IMG/VR virus record: IMGVR_UViG_3300030519_000033
Span: 1-33,090 of that record
Reading direction: 5' to 3' (one strand)
Length of the DNA stretch: 33,090 bases
Origin: a virus
The notes beneath the pieces are model-generated. The model was not told the origin of the DNA and made no database searches. It worked only from the letters and a program-made list of their open reading frames with translations. This document shows, piece after piece, positions 28,167 to 33,090 of this stretch; the stretch's first letter is position 1; each line of letters opens with the position of its first letter. The translations under genes were made by a program, and so were the position numbers.

Positions 28167-30818
28167 GTGAACCGTTTAATTTTATTTCTATTTATGGCAC
28201 TGCTGGCTGCTAATGCGGAAGTGGTGAAGGATGAGGACCTGGCGTTCTACCGGGTGGACACGCGCACGCCGCCGCACGAGCTGGCCAAGGGCGTTTGTGC
28301 GGATGCCACCAACAAGCGGTTTGAGGACGGCCGGGCGTGGCCGCGTTTTGGGATCAGCTGCCAGCCGTGGGGACAGATTCCCGGCAACAACCTGATTCCC
28401 GCTGCGGCCGCGTGGCTGGACATTGAGGAAGGGGGCAACACTTACAACCTGGTGGGGCTGAACCCCGGCCAGACCTATGTGTTCCAGAACAACAGCACGC
28501 TGGTCATGAACCTTCAGGCCGAGGGCGGGAGCGCCGAGCAACAACTGGGCAATATCAATCCCGGCCAGTCCCTGACCTTCACGCTGCTCAACACGAACAA
28601 CACGCTGTTCATCACGGCCTATGAGGCCATCGGCGGACCGCAGCCGCCGCTGCCCAACCCGGTGGCCGCCTATGTTTCGGTGGCCCAAAACAACCCGATC
28701 AAAGTTTGCGGCTATGTGCGGTTCAACGATCCGCAATCCTTCGACACGACGGTCGTGCTGACCGATGACTGGCGCACGCTGGCGGGCGAGGACGGCGGGC
28801 GCGGCCGGGCGTGGCGCATCCAAAGCGGCAACGCGCCCATGGCCATCCCCATGAATGGGAATGACATTTACGGGGTGACGCGGCTGGTGGCCTGCTACAA
28901 CGGTTTGGTGATGCTGCGCCAGGACAATGAGCGCCATTACTTCCAGGGTCCGGCCGTGGCGGCGTCCAAAATCCAGCTCAACTGCGAGCCGGACTGGAAC
29001 ACGGGGGATCTGGTGTTCGTGTGGGGCGATGAGACGGTGAATTCCGCGTTCACGGCGGGGACCAGTCCGCCGGCCTTGAACACGACGGCCTTTGTGAAGA
29101 ACGAGGCCGGCAACGCCGTCTCGCTCTGGCAGGACGCGTCGCTGACGATCCAGCTCAATTTCACGGCGGCCCGGGGCCGGTTTTATCTGGAACGGCAGGC
29201 GACCAATCCCGGCTATTTTGGGAACGGCGCGTGGCCCTTGATCGCGCAGCCTTCGGTGGCGGGGGCGACCCTCTGGGAGGCGGGCTTCATCGGGGTGCCC
29301 GTGAATTTGCAGGTGACGGCGACGGCGGCGGCCACGGGCGTTTGGACGGTGCCCAACCACCGGCTGATCCCCGGCGATGCGGTGACCCTCTCCGGGATGC
29401 AGGCGGGCGACACGCCGGTCAACACCGTGCTCGGCCCGCCGGCCACGTTCTACTATGTGTATCCGCTGGGGGACCACACGTTTCAACTCTTCGACACGCA
29501 AAATGATGCGCTGCTGGCGGCGCAGCCGGGCAATACGGTGCTGACGGGTTTGCAGGCGATTCACCTGGTGGCGGCGGGGCCGGCGTCCGTGCCGCTCTTC
29601 ACCAAGGCCGGGGCGAGCGGCCTGCCGATGCCGCCGGCCCGCGAGGGTTACTACATGGACAACGGCCAGCTCGTGCTGGTCAACGGCAACAACAACATTT
29701 TAATTTCCGACCCGCTGGACCCGCTGCACTATACGCCGATGCAGAGCGGCTTCACGGCGAACCTGGGCGAGAGCGATCCCGTGGTGGCGGTGGGGGAAAT
29801 CAGCTCCTCCAACACGCTCATCATCGTGAAGCAAAACAGCGTGATGGCGCTTTACAATTTCAGCCAGGGAGCCGGCTCCTGGAATTTGCAGAGCGTGACG
29901 CGCGAGTATGGGTGCGTGGCGCCGCTCTCCCTGCGGCAATGGGGGAGCAGCCTCATGTTCCTTTCGCGGCGCGGGCTGGACAGCGTGCAATACACGGCCT
30001 TCGGCGTGATCATCGGCACGGAAAAGGCGGTGAGTTTTGACATGTATAAATATCACAATTTGGTGGATTGGAATTATGCGAGCCTGGCCGTGGTGGAGAC
30101 GTGGAACGACCGGCTCTTCCTCGCCTACCCGATGAAGGGGCAGGTGCCGGGCCAGCAGGTGAACAACGCGGTCCTGTCCTTGAATTTTTTGAACAGCGAC
30201 GCCCAGCAGGGGACCTACGGCTGGGAGGGCAACTGGACGGGCGCGGCCCTGGGAGTGTTCGGCTTTGCCCGGCTGACCCTCTACGGCGAGGAGCGGCTGA
30301 CCTTCTGCAATTACGCGGCGCAAGTGTGCTGGCTGGATGACGGCTGGTTTGACCTGGGCCGGCCGATTGCGGACTCCCTGACCACGCGGCGCTACACGGG
30401 CGGGAACAACCAGCGCAAAATCTGGCAGCAGGCGCTGGTGAACTGGGACAGCAACGGCTCGACCCTCACGGTGTCGGCGGTGGCCCCGGGGTGGAATGAG
30501 GTTTATGCGCTGACGCCGCCGGGCGGTTTGCACTATGACCGCACGCAATATGTGGCGGGCGAGGGTCCGGCCTACAACCCGGCGACGCAGGTGCCGCCCT
30601 TCAACAATCCCTTCCGGGAGGATTACACCCTGGCCGGCGCGGGCGAACTGATTGGCGGCCAGCCGGACATCCACCAGAACATCCCGGAAACTTTTCGGAT
30701 GCGCGTGGATGACTGGGGCGTGCAGCTGGTGATTGCCAATGCGGCGGGCAGCACGCGGCTGGTGAGCGTGCTGGTGGCGGGCTTTGCCGGGCCGGGCGCG
30801 GCGACGCGCATCGTATAG
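28167..30818 (+). CDS. Large tail/nozzle-like virion protein with signal-peptide-like N-terminus
   Basis: This 883-residue protein starts at GTG 28167. MNRLILFLFMALLAANA-EVV is a short but typical Sec signal sequence. The body resembles podoviral tail-nozzle or T7 gp12-type proteins: DTRTPPHELAKGVCADATNK (about residues 31-50) recalls their start; in the middle come REYGCVAPLSLRQWGSSLMF and LSRRGLDSVQYTAFG, a common beta-propeller segment. A DHTF-containing insert (LIPGDAVTLSGMQAG) looks like an inserted beta domain. It would close the tail tube. Identification by pattern; an alternative frame at 28160 is short. Confidence 0.6.
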   Translation: MNRLILFLFMALLAANAEVVKDEDLAFYRVDTRTPPHELAKGVCADATNKRFEDGRAWPRFGISCQPWGQIPGNNLIPAAAAWLDIEEGGNTYNLVGLNPGQTYVFQNNSTLVMNLQAEGGSAEQQLGNINPGQSLTFTLLNTNNTLFITAYEAIGGPQPPLPNPVAAYVSVAQNNPIKVCGYVRFNDPQSFDTTVVLTDDWRTLAGEDGGRGRAWRIQSGNAPMAIPMNGNDIYGVTRLVACYNGLVMLRQDNERHYFQGPAVAASKIQLNCEPDWNTGDLVFVWGDETVNSAFTAGTSPPALNTTAFVKNEAGNAVSLWQDASLTIQLNFTAARGRFYLERQATNPGYFGNGAWPLIAQPSVAGATLWEAGFIGVPVNLQVTATAAATGVWTVPNHRLIPGDAVTLSGMQAGDTPVNTVLGPPATFYYVYPLGDHTFQLFDTQNDALLAAQPGNTVLTGLQAIHLVAAGPASVPLFTKAGASGLPMPPAREGYYMDNGQLVLVNGNNNILISDPLDPLHYTPMQSGFTANLGESDPVVAVGEISSSNTLIIVKQNSVMALYNFSQGAGSWNLQSVTREYGCVAPLSLRQWGSSLMFLSRRGLDSVQYTAFGVIIGTEKAVSFDMYKYHNLVDWNYASLAVVETWNDRLFLAYPMKGQVPGQQVNNAVLSLNFLNSDAQQGTYGWEGNWTGAALGVFGFARLTLYGEERLTFCNYAAQVCWLDDGWFDLGRPIADSLTTRRYTGGNNQRKIWQQALVNWDSNGSTLTVSAVAPGWNEVYALTPPGGLHYDRTQYVAGEGPAYNPATQVPPFNNPFREDYTLAGAGELIGGQPDIHQNIPETFRMRVDDWGVQLVIANAAGSTRLVSVLVAGFAGPGAATRIV

Positions 30819-30824
30819 GATTGT

Positions 30825-32147
30825 ATGAAAAATCAGCTGATCATTTTATTTTTGCTGCTGGCGGGGTTGGCGCGCGCGTCCCTCACGGCGGTGGTGCAGC
30901 CGGGTTTTCAATTTCCACTGGACGGCAGCATCGCGCCGACCTTCCAATATCTGAACGAGCTGGCCACGCCGACGGTGGCGATCTACGGGACCATCGGGGG
31001 CGCGAACACGCTGACGCCGGGCAGCGTGACCAGCGTGAGCTTCTCCAGCTCGGTCTGGGACAACCTTTCCATCGGCCTGAACGGCAACACGCCGGGCGGT
31101 TTGCAGGTGCTCGCCGCCGGGGTGTATGGCAACGGCCTGACCAACAGCGGCATTTCGACGCTGGCGGTGAACATTGACGGCACGCTGCAATTCACGCGCT
31201 ACACGAATGGCGCGGGCGGAATTTACGAGCTGGTGGGCGCGAGTCCAAGCTGGGCCTACAACACGGTGTGGCTGCCGGCGGGCATCTGGCCGACCAACCA
31301 GTTTCCCAACGCCTGGGGTTACACCAACACGCAAACCATCACGAATTATTTTGTGACCGGCAACGGCACGCCGACCCTGACCCTGACGGACACGGTGCCC
31401 ATCATTGCCAACCAGCAGGGCGGCAGCAACACGACGGCGAATTTAAACGCGGTGAATGGCGTTTTGAACGCGGCCAACAGCCTGCTCGTGGCGACCTTGA
31501 CGCCCAACGCCAACACGGGCACGAATGACGCCATCAGCTATGTGCAACTGGTGGACGGGAACGGGACGAACTATCCCATGACGGTGACGTATGCGTTCAG
31601 CGTGACCAATGTGTCCCTCGCAAGCCTCGCCACCAACCTCGCGTGGCGGATCAACGGCCAGCCCGGCACGCCGAAATTCACGGCGAGCGTGGTCAACGGC
31701 ACAAACGTGCAGATTTACGAACCGCTGGCCTACTGGCCCCGCAGCGGGGCAACCGTGGGCGTCAATTTCACGACGCGCAGCAACCTTAACTTTGTGGTGG
31801 CCAGTGCCAACAACACGCCGCTCATGGCGAACGACCTGCCGGCGGGCACGAACTCCAACATGGTGGGCGGCAACTCCACCCAGTTTATTTCCGTGACGGG
31901 CCTGGCGAGCGGCGGCACCCCGCCCTACACCTTCACCTGGACGGTGGGCGTGACCTCCAACAGCGGCGTGGGGGTCAACAGCCCTTATGTTTCGTCCTCA
32001 TCCTACAACACCATGGTTTTTGGCACGGGCTTGAATCCCTCGGCGCACGGGGCCACCTGCACCGACTATGCCGCGCTGACGGTGTCGGACATGAGCGGCC
32101 AGGTTTATGTGGTGGCGCATACCAGCTATACCTTTACCTACCCATGA
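30825..32147 (+). CDS. Putative tail fibre or tail-associated protein with signal peptide
   Basis: This is a 440-residue protein. MKNQLIILFLLLAGLARA-SL is a clear signal sequence. The mature protein is Asn/Thr/Gly-rich and beta-type, with an IPlikely-exposed PTFQYLNELATPTVAIYGTI start and a late Ig-like ASGGTPPYTFTWTVGVTSNS (about residues 363-382) similar to PKD/Ig-like domains of surface proteins. An AGGA site is five bases before ATG 30825. GC content is like its neighbours, unlike the fibre at 22827. Fibre or baseplate protein inferred from context. Confidence 0.6.
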   Translation: MKNQLIILFLLLAGLARASLTAVVQPGFQFPLDGSIAPTFQYLNELATPTVAIYGTIGGANTLTPGSVTSVSFSSSVWDNLSIGLNGNTPGGLQVLAAGVYGNGLTNSGISTLAVNIDGTLQFTRYTNGAGGIYELVGASPSWAYNTVWLPAGIWPTNQFPNAWGYTNTQTITNYFVTGNGTPTLTLTDTVPIIANQQGGSNTTANLNAVNGVLNAANSLLVATLTPNANTGTNDAISYVQLVDGNGTNYPMTVTYAFSVTNVSLASLATNLAWRINGQPGTPKFTASVVNGTNVQIYEPLAYWPRSGATVGVNFTTRSNLNFVVASANNTPLMANDLPAGTNSNMVGGNSTQFISVTGLASGGTPPYTFTWTVGVTSNSGVGVNSPYVSSSSYNTMVFGTGLNPSAHGATCTDYAALTVSDMSGQVYVVAHTSYTFTYP

Positions 32148-32557
32148 GCGCCGAAGCCAAGGACATTTTGAGCGCAACGCAGCCCTGGTTGCGCCGGCTG
32201 AACCATGATAACAAGGAGGAGCTGACGCGTGACCTGGCCAAGCTGGAGATCATGGCCGGGGCGGACAACCACACGGTGTGGGGGGCCACGCATGTGGCGG
32301 AGCTGAACGGGGAAATGATCGGCTACGCGAGCATTGGCGCAGTGCCGATGATCAACCTCTGGCTCAATTCCAAGGTGCCCCGGCCGCGCGATGCGATTTC
32401 ACTTTTGAACATGGTGGAGAACGAGGCGGCGCGCGCGGGTTTCCGTGTGGTGTGCATCCCGTGCGACGCGAAAAGCCCGTTCCGGCCCATGATGGAGCGG
32501 TTTGGCTACCGCTTCCTGATGGAGTCCGGCTACTTCACCAAGAAACTGCGGGGATGA
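32144..32557 (+). CDS. GNAT-fold acetyltransferase-like protein
   Basis: This 137-residue protein contains the segments HVAELNGEMIGYASIGAVPM and ISLLNMVENEAARAGFRVVC, then PFRPMMERFGYRFLMESGYF. This is the order of a GNAT core: strand with G..igy, helix, strand and a terminal GYR... hairpin. The classic R/Q-x-x-G-x-G/A acetyl-CoA loop is not obvious, so it may be non-catalytic. Similar GNAT-like genes are often found among podoviral tail genes. ATGA-coupled to the fibre gene. Confidence 0.6.
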   Translation: MSAEAKDILSATQPWLRRLNHDNKEELTRDLAKLEIMAGADNHTVWGATHVAELNGEMIGYASIGAVPMINLWLNSKVPRPRDAISLLNMVENEAARAGFRVVCIPCDAKSPFRPMMERFGYRFLMESGYFTKKLRG

Positions 32558-32590
32558 TTGCGTCACAACCCTCTTTAAACAAAACAAATT

Positions 32591-33090
32591 ATGTGCGCCC
32601 CCAATGCAGGAACCCCAAACGCCGGCCAGGTGGGCCAGCAATACTCCCAGCTGGAGAGCGCCTACGCCCAGGGCGCACCCCAGCAGCTGGCCTTGCAGCA
32701 GACCTACCAGCCCCAATACACCAATCTGGATTTGCAGGGGATGACGGAGTTTTTAAACGGGACGCCGACCGCGCCCGGTTTGTTGAGTAACTACTCTAAT
32801 TCCGTGGTGCCGGCCATCACGGGCGCGCAGAGCACGGCCAACACGGCGACGCGCACGGCCAACACGGCGGACCTGGCCAACCTTGGCCCGTCCACCCTGA
32901 CGGCCATGCAGAACGCCAATCCCGGCCAGGCGGCCTTGCTGGGCAGCTTGACCAACACCGCCACCAACCAGCTGGCGCTGGGCACCCAACTCGATCCGCA
33001 ATCCGTGGATCAGATCAACTCGCAGGTGAACAGCAACTGGGCCAACCGTGGCCTGGGCACGAGCAACCCGGCGCAACTGGACGCGGCGCT
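32591..33090 (+). CDS. Internal virion / DNA-ejection protein (partial, runs off the window)
   Basis: An open frame of 166 codons from ATG 32591 (MCAPNAGTPNAGQVGQQYSQ) has no stop before the window end. It is Gln/Ala/Asn/Thr-rich with helix-type repeats (STANTATRTANTADLANLGP, ALLGSLTNTATNQLALGTQL), as in ejection or internal core proteins of podoviruses. MC-starting proteins at this place are known to me from related phages. The ATG follows TTTAAACAAAACAAATT with no Shine-Dalgarno. Role by position and composition only. Confidence 0.6.
   Translation, partial: MCAPNAGTPNAGQVGQQYSQLESAYAQGAPQQLALQQTYQPQYTNLDLQGMTEFLNGTPTAPGLLSNYSNSVVPAITGAQSTANTATRTANTADLANLGPSTLTAMQNANPGQAALLGSLTNTATNQLALGTQLDPQSVDQINSQVNSNWANRGLGTSNPAQLDAA

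Noticed and set aside
28188-30674. Long minus-strand frames opposite the large tail protein
   Set aside because: Antisense shadows rich in Arg, His and Val without recognisable motifs.
1-33090. CRISPR array, insertion sequence or transposase
   Set aside because: No regularly spaced direct repeats with unique spacers and no transposase-like protein were seen.

Overview
This window is most of a temperate tailed-phage genome, probably a podovirus. The host is probably a Verrucomicrobiota-like bacterium. Evidence for a phage: one block runs terminase large subunit, portal, scaffold, SU10/HK97-fold-type capsid protein, tail-tube-like proteins and fibres, alongside a DnaB helicase with a replication-initiator-like partner and a tyrosine integrase. 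Evidence for the host is indirect: high GC, and two encoded proteins ending in the short secreted C-terminal domain (..W..l.TN...FYRV) that is common in Verrucomicrobiota surface proteins. No host gene is visible at either edge, and the attachment site sits between phage genes. I therefore read this as the free (episomal or virion) form, not an integrated prophage.

Layout. A leftward block (7127 down to 694) carries DUF6573, RadC-like, several hypothetical genes, an RHH protein, small membrane proteins, a uracil-DNA-glycosylase-like protein, the attP region (2806-3210), the integrase and three small genes. A rightward block starts at 7251: RHH protein, zinc ribbon, HTH proteins, replication (8753-10953), HNH, terminase and portal (11819-17572), DUF3820 and a LuxR-type HTH, scaffold and capsid (18553-21350), then a tail/lysis module (21452-33090). 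At the left edge (1-697) the rightward block appears to continue, consistent with a circular or circularly permuted genome. The two blocks meet tail to tail at 694-697 and diverge from a single switch region at 7128-7250.

How it works together. Two back-to-back promoters share one palindrome that supplies both -35 boxes, so the integration-side and lytic-side operons probably compete for polymerase. The attP is a 3' tRNA fragment flanked by arrays of a TGGTGCG motif, often 11 bp apart, which look like integrase or excisionase arm sites. Another copy lies near an HTH gene and a G-rich hairpin at 8281-8363. Genes are packed with ATGA or GTGA stop/start overlaps. Genes that open a cluster often lack a Shine-Dalgarno site and have an A/C-rich leader ending in ACAAAAT-ATG.

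The most unusual feature is the tail module. Five of its proteins begin with Sec-type signal peptides, which is not expected of cytoplasmically assembled virion proteins. One of them has a mature domain visibly AT-richer than everything around it, as if swapped in. The same module encodes a class 3 lipase with an apparently intact catalytic triad, next to small membrane proteins, and no recognisable peptidoglycan endolysin is visible in the window.
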